64,000 bases of DNA, taken from RPQJ01 sp963793005 (GTDB lineage: Bacteria; Pseudomonadota; Gammaproteobacteria; Steroidobacterales; Steroidobacteraceae). Positions within the stretch are counted from its first letter, which is position 1. Every line of letters begins with the position of its first letter. This document shows, piece after piece, positions 11,189 to 22,494 of the stretch. The stretch is taken from the NCBI GenBank assembly GCA_963793005.1, contig CAWBYP010000002.1, positions 1-64,000 of the forward strand. Direction: 5' to 3'. The notes below the pieces were generated by a model, which saw only the letters and a program-made list of their open reading frames with translations, ran no database searches and was not told the origin of the DNA. The position numbers and the translations under genes are program-made.

Positions 11189-13183
11189 TTATTTGTCTCC
11201 CTGGCTGTCCAGGTACGCGGCCAGCACGGCGGCGCACGGGGAGCCGCCACGGGGCGCGGCGGAGCAGCGGAACGAGCGACAACAGCGTTTGCTTGCAGTC
11301 GCTCGCGATACGAATCGTCGTTCAATTCGCGAGCCAGGTACAGCAAGTTCTCGGCGGTCACGCTTGTTCCCGCCGGAACGGCACTGTCGACCGGGTCCTT
11401 CACGCGAGCGATCAGCGAGGGATGATCCTTGGACGTGAAAAAGAACCCGCCGTCCGACTCGTCCCAAAACAGCTCGATTTGCTTGTCGGTGATCTCCTTG
11501 GCCAGCTTGAGCAATCGCTGGTCGCCGGTGGCTCGGTGCAGCGCGATCAGGCCGGAGACAAGAAATGCATAGTCGTCGACGTACGCCATTCAACTTGGCC
11601 TCACCTCCGGCATAACTTCGCAACATACGACCATCCTGCTTGACGCAAATGGTGGACCAGAAACGCAGACGCTTTCACCGCGGCGGCGGTGTAGTCCTTA
11701 CGCTCCAGAATCCGCCCTGCGTCCGCCAGGCCCGCGATCATCAATCCATTCCACGCGGTCAAAATCTTGTCGTCGGTGAGCGGTCGCGTCTCGACGGCTT
11801 CGCACTTCAAACATTGCCTTTCGCGCCGGAGCGAGTCGCTCGTTGAGGGCAGCGAAACTCGTCGCCCCGTTCCTCGGCGATCTCGGTCAATGCGCTGTCC
11901 CGGGTCGGGCACGAAGTACTCCCCCTCAAAATTGGGCTGGTCTCGGAGACGATAGACTTCGACAGTCCCGCGAAAGGACTCGATTCGATTCCAAGGCGTC
12001 AAGTTCTTCCCTGGTCCAGCGATAGAACTTCCCTTCCTCTCCTTCGCTGTCGGCGTCGAGCGCGCTGAAGAACGCACCTCCCGGGGGCTTGCAGTTCGCG
12101 AATCACGAAATCGCAGATTCCCTCGACCACGTAGCGGTATTCGTCGCGGTGCGTCTGGGCGTAAGCTGCCGCATAAACCGACGCCAGCTGGCCGTTGTCG
12201 TACAACATTTTCTCGAAGTGCGGGATCTGCCAACGGCCATCGACGCTGTAGCGATGAAAGCCACCGCCCAGATGATCGTACATCGCACCGCTGATCATCC
12301 CGTTGAGCGTCTTGGCCAACATCCGTGCCGCCGAATCACGTTGTGCCTCGTTCACCGAGGCACGCTGGGAGCGATCGAGCAGAAAGACCAGGTTCGACGG
12401 CTCGGGAAACTTGGGCTGGTTCGGATCCACGCCGAATCCACCGTGGATCGGATCGTACTGCTCCAACAGCGCTTCAACGACTCCTTCGACAAGCCGGCTT
12501 GCGAAGAGTTCATCGCTCGACTGCGGCGTTGCCTCGGGCATCTGGTTTGCCTTGATGGCGGCGGTCAGCGTTTCGGCTTGTTGTTCGACCGCGATGCGTT
12601 GCGTCCTCCACGCCTCGTCGATTTGGTTCAGGACCGAAAGAAAGCCGGTCGCCTTGCCGCGATCGCCGTCGCGCGCCGGAAAATAAGTGCCGCCCCAAAA
12701 CGGTCGCGTATCGGGAAGCAGAAAGACCGACATCGGCCATCCACCGTTGCCGCTGATCAAGCTGAACCGCCGTCATGTAGATCTGATCCACGTCGGGCCG
12801 CTCTTCGCGATCGACTTTGACGCACACGAACTTTTCGTTCATGACGCGAGCGATCTCGGGGTCGACAAACGATTCACGTTCCATCACGTGGCACCAATGA
12901 CACGCCGCGTAACCGACCGAAAGAAAGATCATCTTGTCTTCGCGCTTCGCCTTTTCGAACGCTTCGTCTCCCCACGGATACCAGTCGACGGGATTGTGAG
13001 CATGCTGCAACAGATAGGGGCTCGATTCCTTCGCGAGCCGATTGGTCGGTTTCGGCGTGAGGCATCTTTCGGTCGATGATGCCGCGCGCAATCGCTCCTG
13101 CTTCTGCTGCGCGACAGCCATGCGGGAAACGCAGACGACACGGTCAGGCAGATCGTCGCGAAGGCAAAACATCGAAACGGCAT
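11189..13183 (-). CDS. DUF255 thioredoxin-like / six-hairpin glycosidase-fold protein (YyaL/SPATA20 family), frameshifted
   Basis: The start at 13183 (MPFRCFAFATICLTVSSA) gives a signal peptide. The N-terminal DUF255 thioredoxin-like domain has the family hallmarks NRLAKESSPYLLQHAHNPVD and CHWCHVMERESF, then KVDREERPDVDQIY and GNGGWPMSVFLLPD. The long helical domain follows in other frames (MLYDNGQLASVYAAAYA, then ILTAWNGLMIAGLADAGRIL). About 665 residues if repaired, close to the family. The C-terminus probably is AAYLDSQGDK ending at 11189. Function of the family is not settled; a redox or sugar-processing role has been proposed. At least four frameshifts. Confidence 0.85.
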
Positions 13184-13255
13184 GAGACAATCGATCGGTT
13201 GCGAGTGCGAGAAGGCCAGCAACGGCGGATCGAGTGGAATCACAGGATTGGAATC

Positions 13256-13372
13256 AGGCTTTGTCTCAAAAGGGGTTGACCCTCTCCGGGCACCCAAGCT
13301 CCGGGCACCCAAGAAACATCGGCGAATACGAGTGCCGCTCCGAAGGGTCAGACTCCTTTTGAGACGAAGCCT
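13256..13372. repeat. 117-bp element with imperfect terminal inverted repeats
   Basis: AGGCTTTGTCTCAAAAGG at the left end pairs with CCTTTTGAGACGAAGCCT at the right end, and the pairing continues inward through GTTGACCCT/AGGGTCAGAC with mismatches. The core has a short tandem (CTCCGGGCACCCAAG). It lies between two genes read on the minus strand and looks like a small mobile palindromic repeat. Confidence 0.6.
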
Positions 13373-13382
13373 AGCCATCACT

Positions 13383-14890
13383 TTACTTAGCAGGCACGCG
13401 TTGCACTCGGAATCATTTCGCCCGAAACCCGCACCGGCGGTTTGCGACCGTTCCCGCTTGTCATCGCTCACTTGCTCTTTCGGTGCCGGCTGGTCCGTTT
13501 GATGCGGTGCTGGTCTTCCTTCTTTGTCAGGTGGCCCCAGCGGAGTGCTTCGTCTTGCTCGTATTGCTTTCCCCAGCAACAGGGCGATCGATGCTTTCGC
13601 CATTTCGTAGCCCAGGTAAAACGCATGCCCGGCATCGACGTTGCTCGAAACCTGCTCGCTCATCAAGCGGTCGAACAGTCGAAAGGGGTCGTCGTCGACG
13701 AGGTGCAGTCCGGCGGCCAATAGATGGATTTGGTCGTCTTGGGCGAAGATTCGATAGTTGTTGTCCTTGATCGATTCGGCGAGGGCTCGCAACGCTCCGC
13801 GGGGATAGGGAAGTAGTTTGCTGTCGCGCAGCATGACAAGTTGGTCCGAGAGCCTTTTGGGGGGCACACCATGCCGGACGCTGTAGTGGGCCAACCGCCG
13901 GGCCAAATCGCATTCACGGACCGAGGTTCTCGCCCAATTGATGACTTGCGTCGTCAAGCACGCTGCGGATCCCAAGTTCCTGGCAGATGCCGAGCAACAG
14001 CAAGTTGATGCCGGCCGAATCGACATCGCTCAACTCGGTGAGGTTGCCGATGCCCATCATCATTGCCATTCGGGATACTCTCGACGAACTCGCGCGTATC
14101 GAATCAGGCTCTGCGTAAAGCCGGTGCCGATCGGTTCCAAGATCGGATCGAATCGCATGGGGACGTGATGGCTCGCCAAAAAGTCCACTGTTTCTGAAAA
14201 CTTTTTTCGTCGCCCGGTGCATCGGGAATCACAACCACCTCGCTGCCCCAATCCACGGCCGCTTCGCGGTTGGATGAGTTCACCGAGAGCACCAACGAGG
14301 CGCCTCGCGCGGTCGCGACGGCTGCTTCCCACGGGTCAATGGTATCAATCGAAACTCGTATCCCTGATCGACGAGCGCGGCGATGTAGTCGCCGAGGTTG
14401 TTGCATCGCGCGGCAGGATCACACCCGACATCGATGATGTCGGCACCGCGTCGCGATACGCTTCCGCGCTGTCGAACCACCTCGTCGATCGATATGACGC
14501 GGCGCATGATTGATCTCCGCGATGATCTCGATGTCGTACTCGCCCAAGTCATCGCAAACGGCCTCCTCGCCAAACAGTTCCGGCATGGCGACGGCAATCC
14601 TTTGGGCCGCAAATCACGGGAATTTTGAGCGATTCGGCCAACTCCTCCAGCCCCGTCTCGCAGTAGCCCGGAACGATCACGTGCGTTGCTTCGGCGGGAA
14701 CTTCAAGATGCCGACGCAGCCACCGCGGCGTCATCAGCGCCGCGACCGTGATCGGCATCACACCGATCGCGTAGGCGAACGAATGTTTTGCCGCGAGCGA
14801 CTTGACCACATCGCGCACGGCTGCCTCGGCCAACCTTCCGGTGACGAAGTAGTAGTGGTGATTCGGCTCCGGCTTCAGTCTTGTGGCCAT
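13383..14890 (-). CDS. dihydropteroate synthase-like protein (DUF6513 N-domain), frameshifted
   Basis: The start MATRLKPEPNHHYYFVTG at 14890 opens an N-terminal domain (VMPITVAALMTPRWLRRHL, HVIVPGYCETGLEE), followed in other frames by a DHPS-like TIM barrel: IIDVGCDPAARCNNLGDYIA, SLVLSVNSSNREAAVDWGS, PILEPIGTGFTQSLIRYA, MMMGIGNLTELSDVDSAG. The C-terminal part is helical and ends near 13383. I associate this architecture with the archaeal/planctomycete dihydropteroate-synthase-related proteins of tetrahydromethanopterin-linked C1 metabolism; the exact reaction is unproven. About 500 residues if repaired, with four or more frame changes. Confidence 0.75.
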
Positions 14891-15083
14891 CGATAGAACT
14901 CATCTTGATTGCTGACCTCATGCAAGCACAAATCATTGGACGTGATCGTGTCAAGCCTGTTTGCAGCGACTCACATGCGGTCTGTTTGTGGCCAGAGCGA
15001 GACATCCAAGCGCAACCTTTTTTGTTCATGCGAATCGCATGTCGCCCTTGACTCGACCGTTGAACTCTTTACAACTTGGTCAA

Positions 15084-15153
15084 CGAGAGATCCGTTGTAC
15101 GATCGATGAATCCAGTCATCGATCGTCGTGGCCGGGATCTCTCGTTTTTTTTT
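15084..15153. terminator. long hairpin with poly-T downstream of the ThuA gene
   Basis: CGAGAGATCC (15084-15093) pairs with GGATCTCTCG (15135-15144) and inner ACGATCGATGA (15099-15109) pairs with TCATCGATCGT (15117-15127). Nine T follow on the plus strand at 15145-15153. Relative to the minus-strand ThuA gene, the hairpin starts just past the stop codon. Confidence 0.6.
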
Positions 15154-16026
15154 ACTTCGCGTAGGCCGCCGCCGGCTTACCGTTCTTGTCCAGATTTCCG
15201 GTCGCCCACAGCAAGCCGCGAGTCACCAGGTCCAGATAACGCGCATCGCCGACGGTCTCGTTGTTGTGCCCCAGCGTTGTGCTGAAGATCTTCGTCTTGT
15301 TTGGACCGTAAAGATTCGTCCAGACCACGGCCGCATGCTCTTCGCGTGGTTGATTGTCTGCATTTGGTTTCAGATCCCGTTTTCGCGGCTGTTGCAGCTG
15401 CTTGCCGCTTGCCAAAACCTCGGTGCCGCCGAACACGCGAACGTTGTTGTAAAGTTCCTCGTTGATCGTGGTCCAATTTTCCATGCCGCGGGTGATGGGG
15501 TTATCCGCGACGCTGTAACTGACGTCGATTGGCGACTGCGGACCGTGCGCGGTGGACTGGACGCCAATCATCTCGTACCAGCTGGCATTGTCGGCGCCTA
15601 ACTCGACCGGCTGGCGAAATTCTCCCCAACGGTAGCTGTGCATCGCGCAGTGCAGATTGACGGCCGGCACCCCTTGCCGGTGCGCTTCAAGGATGCGATC
15701 GACATACGGCCGTTCCGTGACCGCAGCGGAGCATTCGTCGTGCAACACGACGTCGTAACCCGAGGCCCAATCGCTGGACTCGTAAATTTCGAATCTTGTA
15801 TCGGTACCCTTGCTGGGATTGAACACGACCGTGACCTCGGCATTGATCCGTTCTTCGATGCCGTTTTTCAGCAGCTTGGTCTGGGTCTCGTAGTCGTGGC
15901 AGCAGCCGCCGGCCACGAGCAGGACTCGCAGCGGAGCACCCTTTTTTGCAGAGTCTTGAGCACTGGCCGCGCCGGAATGGTCAGCAGACCAGCAAAAGCG
16001 AGGAACAGGGTGATTTTGTGATTCAT
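15152..16026 (-). CDS. secreted ThuA-domain protein (one frameshift in the leader)
   Basis: Starting at 16026, MNHKITLFLAFAGLLTIP is a signal peptide. One indel near 15965 shifts the frame to the mature part (SAKKGAPLRVLLVAGGCCHD). The rest is unbroken and matches the ThuA (trehalose utilisation-like, glutamine-amidotransferase-fold) family: YDVVLHDECSAAV, VPAVNLHCAMHSYRWGEF, KIFSTTLGHNNETVGD. Planctomycetes encode many secreted ThuA proteins near sugar-degradation genes; the reaction is unknown. The region from 16027 to 16307 is a divergent promoter gap. Confidence 0.82.
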
Positions 16027-16307
16027 GGCAATCGTTTACTCGACGGGGGAATGCACGCAAGTTAGCCGCCATCGGACGGCGGCTTCGGTAAGACACAATT
16101 GATTAGAATACCAGCCGGAGTGCCCCGCCGCGCCACGGAAAGAAAAAAGGGAACACCGTTCGGGAATCAATTCGGCAGGTCTGTATTTGGGAATCCTCCC
16201 GCACGGAGGTCGCAGCGAAGCCCCCATGTTTCAACCAGTGAGAACGTGATTTGCGAGACCAATCTTTTCGGATCGTCGCTGTGTGCAGCCGTTGGCGAAA
16301 TCGCGTC

Positions 16308-17278
16308 GTGATCAAATCAACATCCACCATCACGTGCTTGCTGTTGATGATCGCCGGAGCATCGCGCCAGCGCATGTGGTTGGACAAGATGCGGAACCAC
16401 CCAAACAGATGGCGGCCGCCGCGGCGTCGATCAACTGGGTGAACGAGCCCGGTGAAAAGGAACTTCCCCTGCCCGAGGGCGTTTCCCATTTGAGCTTTCG
16501 CAGCGAATTGGTTGGGCGCGACATCGGTTATTGCATTTACCTGCCCACTGCGTATCAAACCAATTCGGATCAGCGGTTCCCGGTGATTTACAACCTGCAC
16601 GGTAACGGCGGAAATGAATTTACGGGGCTTGCCGCCGCCACTCTCATGCATCAGCAGATCGAAGCGGGCAAAATCCCGCCGATGATCATGGTGATGTTCA
16701 ACGGCGGCAAATCGACGTTTTACAAGAACAGCGCCGATGGGAAGTTTCCGATCGAATCGATCTTCATCAGTGAATTCATACCCTTTATCGATCAGACTTA
16801 TCGGACGATTTCCGACGGCAAAGGCCGCTGCATCGAAGGCTTTTCGATGGGAGGTCGAGGAGCGACGCGATTGGCGATCAAGTACCCGAAAATGTTTTGT
16901 TCGCTCTTTTGCCAAGCGGGTAACGTGCCTCGATTGATTGACTTCTATGACGACTCGCCGCCTGAGCAGCGGCCCCTCTTGCTGCTGGGCGCGGACCGAT
17001 CGGCATGGGAAGCGGATGACGTCTACGTCAACAGCGAAAAGAATGCGGCGCAGATTAAAAAGAGCTTGCGAATCCGCGTCGCCTGCGGCACGAAAGATGA
17101 CGGACACCTCCCCACGATTCGTGACTTTCACCAACATCTGATTGCGTTGGGGATCGATCACACCTACATCGAACTCGAAGGCCTGGGCCATCGACGCACC
17201 GAAATGATGAAACAATTGGAGCCGATCTGGTTCGACTACCACGTCGAATCACTCCGGCGCAGCGGCGCTATCGATTGA
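16308..17278 (+). CDS. secreted esterase, alpha/beta hydrolase (Esterase D/PF00756 type)
   Basis: The catalytic domain has YCIYLPTAYQTNSDQRFPV, the oxyanion region NLHGNGGN, the nucleophile GFSMGGRGA and a final histidine in GLGHRRTEMM. Catalytic Asp probably lies in GTKDDGH. From the GTG at 16308 a signal peptide can be read (IKSTSTITCLLLMIAG); a single frame change near 16370 joins it to the mature part (DAEPPKQMAAAAASINW). Otherwise the first in-frame start is at 16283 without a leader. It lies 49 bp before the second sulfatase in the same direction, so the two are likely co-transcribed and may remove ester groups from a polysaccharide. Confidence 0.82.
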
Positions 17279-17327
17279 TGAGACAAATTTTTCGCCCGCG
17301 ACAGGTGCCTTGAGGAAACGATCATCG

Positions 17328-19098
17328 ATGAATCGAATTCGGCTGTTCTGCGTCGTCAGCATGATCTTCGCCGCCCCTCTGCCGGCGGCGGACAAGATGT
17401 GCCCGAACGTGTTGTTCATTGCGATGGATGATTTGAATGACTGGATCGGATGCCTCGGGGGCCACCCGCAGTCGCTGACGCCGAATCTGGATCGTTTGGC
17501 GGCAAGCGGGCTATTGTTCACCAATGCTCATTGCCCCGCGCCGGCGTGCAATCCGTGCCGGTCAGCGATCTTCACGGGACGCGCCCCGAATCGCTCGGGC
17601 TTGTATGACAACCGGCAAGCAGATGCGGGAAGTGATGCCGCGCGAGGTGCTGATTCCCACAGTACTTTCGTCAACCACGGTTACCGCGCGGCCGGTTCGG
17701 GAAAGATGCTGCACTACTTCATCGACGCCGACTCGTGGGACGAATATTTTCCGGACGCCAAGTCAGAAAACCCGCTACCGCGAAACGTTTTACCCCGAGC
17801 ATCGTCCCGTCAGCCTGCCGCGCGGCGGCCCTTGGCAATACGTCGAAACGGATTGGGGGGCGCTGGACGTGAGCGACGAAGAGTTCGGTGGCGATTGGTC
17901 GGTCAGTCAGTGGGTCGGTGAGCAACTCCAGCGGCGAACACGAGAAACCGTTCTTTCTTGGCCTGCGGTATCTATCGTCCGCATGAGCCTTGGTTTGTTC
18001 CGAAACAATACTACGAGCCGTTTCCGCTTGAATCGATTCAGCTGCCGCCCGGTTACAAGGAAGACGATCTGGAGGACATTCCCGAAGCGGGGGTTCGTGC
18101 CGCGAAGAACCGCTACTTTGCCCACATTCGAGAACAAGGCCAATGGCGAAAAGGAATCCAAGGTTACCTCGCGTCCATCCATTTTGCTGACGCGATGCTG
18201 GGACGCGTCTTGGACTCGCTTGCTTCAGGTCCCAACGCAGAGCACACCCTTGTGGTGCTCTGGTCCGACCACGGTTGGCAACTTGGTGAGAAGGAGCATT
18301 GGCAAAAATACACTCCTTGGCGAGCGGTAACACGAGTGCCGCTGATGGTACGGGTTCCCAAGGGTTGTTCCAGCGCACTTCCGGAGGGCACACGTGCAGG
18401 AGCTGTTTGCGATCAGAGCGTCAATCTGCTGAGCCTTTATCCCACGCTACTGGACTTGTGCGGCTTGCCCGCCAAGAGCGAAAACGATGGACCCAGTTTG
18501 CTGCCGCTGCTGCGCGATCCGGAACCGGCGGACGCACAGTCCCCGTGGACTCACGTTTCGGTGACCTACTTGGCTCAGCCGGGCAGCTACGCCGTCAGCA
18601 CTCGGACGCATCGCTACATTCACTACGCCGATGGCGGCGAAGAACTCTACGATACCGCGTCCGATCCGTACGAATGGACGAACCTGGTGAACGATGCATC
18701 GAGCCGCGAGCTGCTGGCCGATCTGCGATCACACGGCGCCGACGCAGTTCGCCGAACGGATCGAACCGTCGGTCGAATCGTTGACGGTGCTCGCCTGGCA
18801 CGTCGCCGCCGACGGGAATGCTCCTCCGTCGAATCCCGACGGCAACGCATTCAAGGTGTTTTTTGTCAACGAGCGAGCACGCAGCGTTGAATTGTTCTGG
18901 ATGGCGCCCAACGGCGACGCAAAGCTTTACGGCACGATCGAAGCTGGCAGCAACAAGACGCAACAAACTCGGCCAGGTGCGGTGTGGATGATCGCGGACG
19001 CCGAGAGCCATGAACAACTCGGCCATTTCGTCGTTGATGATCGAACGGCTCGCGCGATCATTCCCGGCGCGCAAGTTTCTTCCAAATCAAACCCGTGA
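17328..19098 (+). CDS. secreted sulfatase (iduronate-2-sulfatase-like) with C-terminal VHL-beta-like domain, frameshifted
   Basis: The signal peptide is MNRIRLFCVVSMIFAAPLPA. Metal-binding Asp-Asp lies in IAMDDLNDW, and the CxPxR signature in APACNPCRSAIFTGR supplies the formylglycine Cys. Downstream: GKMLHYFIDADSW, GIYRPHEPWFVPKQYY and WSDHGWQLGEKEHW, as in the iduronate/choline-sulfatase subgroup. After the sulfatase fold ends near 18740 the frame moves and a beta domain follows (FKVFFVNERARSVELFWM, then AGSNKTQQTRPGAVWMIAD). This matches the von Hippel-Lindau beta-domain pattern. Frame changes near 17600, 17790, 17930 and 18740. Confidence 0.82.
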
Positions 19099-19108
19099 CG
19101 GAGAACTC

Positions 19109-20333
19109 ATGAGACGCCTCGCGACGCTTTCAGTCTGTTCCGCTTGTGCGTGTCTTGTTTTTCGTGGCGAGTTCCGAGCTTGCGCGAGCCCAGGATGCGG
19201 TCGAGTCGAACCCGCAGTTTCAGGTCGAAAAAACAGATCGCAAGCCGGGTCCGGTGATGGATGCCGAGACCGATTCGGGCCGGACTGAAGAGTCACGATC
19301 GTGCGCTGTACATCAAGGCTGGTTGGATTCGCGATCCGTACATCACCCTCGGACCTGATGATTATTTTTACCTCACCGGCACGCAGCCCAATCCCGGCGA
19401 TCCACGTGAAGCGGAAGATCCGTACAACATCGGTCTCGGCGTGCAAAGCATCGTCGGCGAGAAGCGTCCGTGTTTACCGCAGCAAGGATTTGATCGAGTG
19501 GGAATCGCTGGGTGAGCCCTTTAGCCTGGAAGACACGTTTCAGGTCGCCGACCAACACAAGAACATGCGCAATCGAGTCATCTGGGCTCCGGAGGTTCAT
19601 TGGATGGGGGATCGTTGGGCTCTGGTTCATTGCCCACGGACTCAGTCCAGTCTCGCGTTGACCGTCCGGCCAGGAACTCGCGCGGCCGTGGACGCATCCC
19701 ATGGGCGAAAACCTCGGCCCGCGCCACGATCCCGTCGTTGTTCATCGACGATGACGGGACGGTCTACCTGTTGTGGCAAAACACGATGATCGCGCCCCTC
19801 AGCAGAGACCTGACTCGTTACACGGCCGAACCGGTGCGCATCGACCCCGCGGGGACTCGACCGGGACCCGACGGAGAACCGATCAGCCGGATTGGGCACG
19901 AAGGGGCCACGATGATCAAAGTGGCAGGCAAGTACGTCCATCTGGGCACCGCCTGGTCGACCGATCGGGGACGCAAGGGCTCCTACAACCTGTACTACTG
20001 CGTGGCCGACATGATCACCGGTCCCTACGGGGCACGGAAATTCGCCGGTCGATTTCTCGGCCACGGCACTCCGTTTCAAGATCGCGACGGCAAATGGTGG
20101 TGTACGGCGTTTTTCAACGGCAACGTTCCGCCCCTGCGCGCGAGGGCATCGAATCACGCGACTTGAGCGACAACGCCCAGACGATCAACGAGCAGGGTGT
20201 CACGATCGTGCCGCTCGACGTGCGAGTGCTCGACAATGGCGAAGTCTTCATCCGAGCCAAGGACCCCGCTTATGCGACACCGGGACCGGACGAGGCTCAG
20301 AAGAATTCTAGGCGTCTGGTGGGATCGTCATGA
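19109..20333 (+). CDS. glycoside hydrolase family 43-like protein, frameshifted
   Basis: A GGAG ribosome site lies before the ATG at 19109, 10 bp after the sulfatase stop. The leader MRRLATLSVCSACACLVF runs into a shifted mature part (SSELARAQDAVESNPQF). The five-blade propeller signs are seen: KAGWIRDPYITLGPDDYFYL (catalytic base Asp), VIWAPEVHWMGDRWALVH, LFIDDDGTVYLLWQ, ISRIGHEGATMIKVAGKYV (acid Glu) and FLGHGTPFQDRDGKWW. About 408 residues if repaired. GH43 enzymes cut arabino- and xylo-type side chains; with the adjacent sulfatase and esterase this suggests one polysaccharide degradation cluster. At least four frame changes. Confidence 0.78.
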
Positions 20334-20613
20334 CCACAGCCCAACTGTGAGCATGACAGCCTCCTTATCCTGGCCTGCAATTGCGGAGCTGCCGGTTTCA
20401 TTGTTGGCCTGGCAAGCTTTGCCGATCGGGTTGACTCTGAGGATTTTTCCGATTTTTCCGATTTTGATTCGATGTTGCGTGATCGGCGGGGACGATATCC
20501 CTGGTGAACCCGCAGGTGGATGCCGAGAGGTCTCGGCTGCCTGAATGGTTCAGCCCGGGGGGGAAAACAGTTTTCGGCGTTGTTTCACGACTCGCCATTC
20601 CAGCTTTCCATCG

Positions 20614-22300
20614 GTGAAGCCAGTGCGTACCTTCCGCCTTTCCGTCTGTTTCACGATCGCACTCGCCAGCTCGCTGGCGACGCAGTCATCAGCACAACAA
20701 ACCTCGTCGCGCGGCCAAAGCGTGCGGCAAAGCGAACGAGTCGCCCGAGCGAGTTGGCAGCCAACTCGATCCCGCGTGGATTCGGCTGCAAGCCAAGCGG
20801 AGACACCGCAACCGCGTCCGGTGCAAGGGACCTCGGCGAAACGGGTTCGCGCCGTCGATCATATTCAGGTGGAAGGCGTGCCCGGTTCCGCCCCCAGACA
20901 TGGACGCATCGGTTTCGGTCATCGAGCAACCGATTCAGGCGGTACCGTTGGACGGCCGCGTTCACCTGGATGGCCAAGTTCACCTGTCGAACCGATGTAC
21001 CACGACTACGGTTCAGTCGCATGCGATGCGTTGCCTTATGGCGAGTGCGGATGCGGCGACGCGGCCTGTCTCGGATGCGATGCCGTTTGTGACGGCGGCT
21101 GCGATGGAGTCTTGCGGCGGCGTGGGCTGCAGCTGCTGTGGAGAGCTGTGCGGCGGCAACGCGTGGCGTCCCTGCGTGACGTTGTGCCTGCCGCAGGACG
21201 GTTGGGTTTCGTTGGAGTATCTTGGCTGGTGGCAGGATGGCCTGTATTTGCCACCCTTGGTCACGACCAGCACCGATCCCAACGTACCTCGCGAGCAGGC
21301 TGGCGTGCTTGACCAGTCCCTCGACTCGAATCTTGTTTGGAGGTGGCGACGTATTGACGGACCATTTCGACGGTGGCCGGCTCCGCTTCGGCGTCTGGCT
21401 TGACCGTTGCCACAACTGGGGACTGGGTGCGGAATTCTTCAAGCTCGGTGGCGAATCGGAAACATTTACCGCCACCAGCTCGGGCAATCCGATCCTGGCA
21501 CGTCCTTTTTTCAACACGGAAACGGGAGTCGACGATGCTGAATTGGTTGCCTTTCCCGGAGTGCTTGCCGGTACGGTCGGCGTGTGGCGAGCAGCCGATT
21601 GCAGGGTGCCGGCGTGCACTTCCGGCATCTACGCTGCTGCGACGAAGGTTGCAGCCGCTGGCTGTTCTGCGGATGCCCGGAGCACTATTGCACTCGCACC
21701 GAGGCGATGTTCGGTTACCGCTTACCTGCAACTTGATGAACGGGTGCAAATCAACGGAAAATTTGGTTAGCACCGATCCGACAGTCCCGGCACATTCGCG
21801 ATTGTCGATCGCTTTGACACCCGCAACCAGTTCAATGGTTTTGATATCGGATGGATGTTCCGTCGCACGCGGGGCTTCTGGACCATGGACGCTTTGATTC
21901 GATTGGCGATTGGAAACACTCGGCAAACGGTCACGATCAACGGCCAAACCACGATCAACGACCCGACGAACACGCCCGCCGTCCAAACGCTGCCGGGCGG
22001 CCTGTTGACTCAGACATCGAACATCGGAACCTATCGGCAGGACGAGTTCGCGGTGGTCCCGGAGTTGAATTTGAACCTCGGATACCAGCTGACCGACCAT
22101 TTTCGGGTGATGCTCGGCTACACGGCGATCTACTGGTCGAACGTGGTCCGACCGGGTCAGCAGATATCGCTGGACGTGAATCCCAACCTGCTGCCCCCCC
22201 AGCTGACCCGCTGACCGGTGCCCAGCGACCCGCATTCGCTTTTGATACCACCGATTACTGGGTCCAAGGAATCAATTTTGGGGGCGAGTACCGATGGTAA
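20614..22300 (+). CDS. BBP7-type outer membrane beta-barrel protein, frameshifted
   Basis: From the GTG at 20614 a signal peptide is seen (VRTFRLSVCFTIALASSLAT). A low-complexity Cys-rich stretch follows (CGGVGCSCCGELCGG), then the barrel with planctomycete BBP7 features: WVSLEYLGWWQDGLYLPPLV, FGGGDVLTDHFDGGRLRFGV, LGAEFFKLGGESETF, VPELNLNLGYQLTDHFRVML, and the closing strand DYWVQGINFGGEYRW. The family is confined to planctomycetes as far as I know and is thought to sit in the outer membrane. An alternative start lies at 20545. Frame changes near 21000, 21345, 21560, 21850 and in a run of eight C at 22,194. Confidence 0.75.
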
Positions 22301-22494
22301 GGATTGCTCCGTCAGTGAAAGTTGTATCACCAGCAACCGTCAAGCTGATTGGGCAAAATGACCGATAGAAGATGAAGATGCCGCGTCACGACCGAGAATC
22401 CGCGCGAGCAGACAAATTCCCTCGACCCGTGGAACATGCCTGGAAATCAGGCATCCAACCACTAGGGCTTTAGTAACACACGGAACGGGTACAA

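Noticed and set aside
12089..12820. 243-codon plus-strand frame opposite the DUF255 gene
   Set aside because: Opposite strand carries the real CHWCH-containing protein, though frameshifted.
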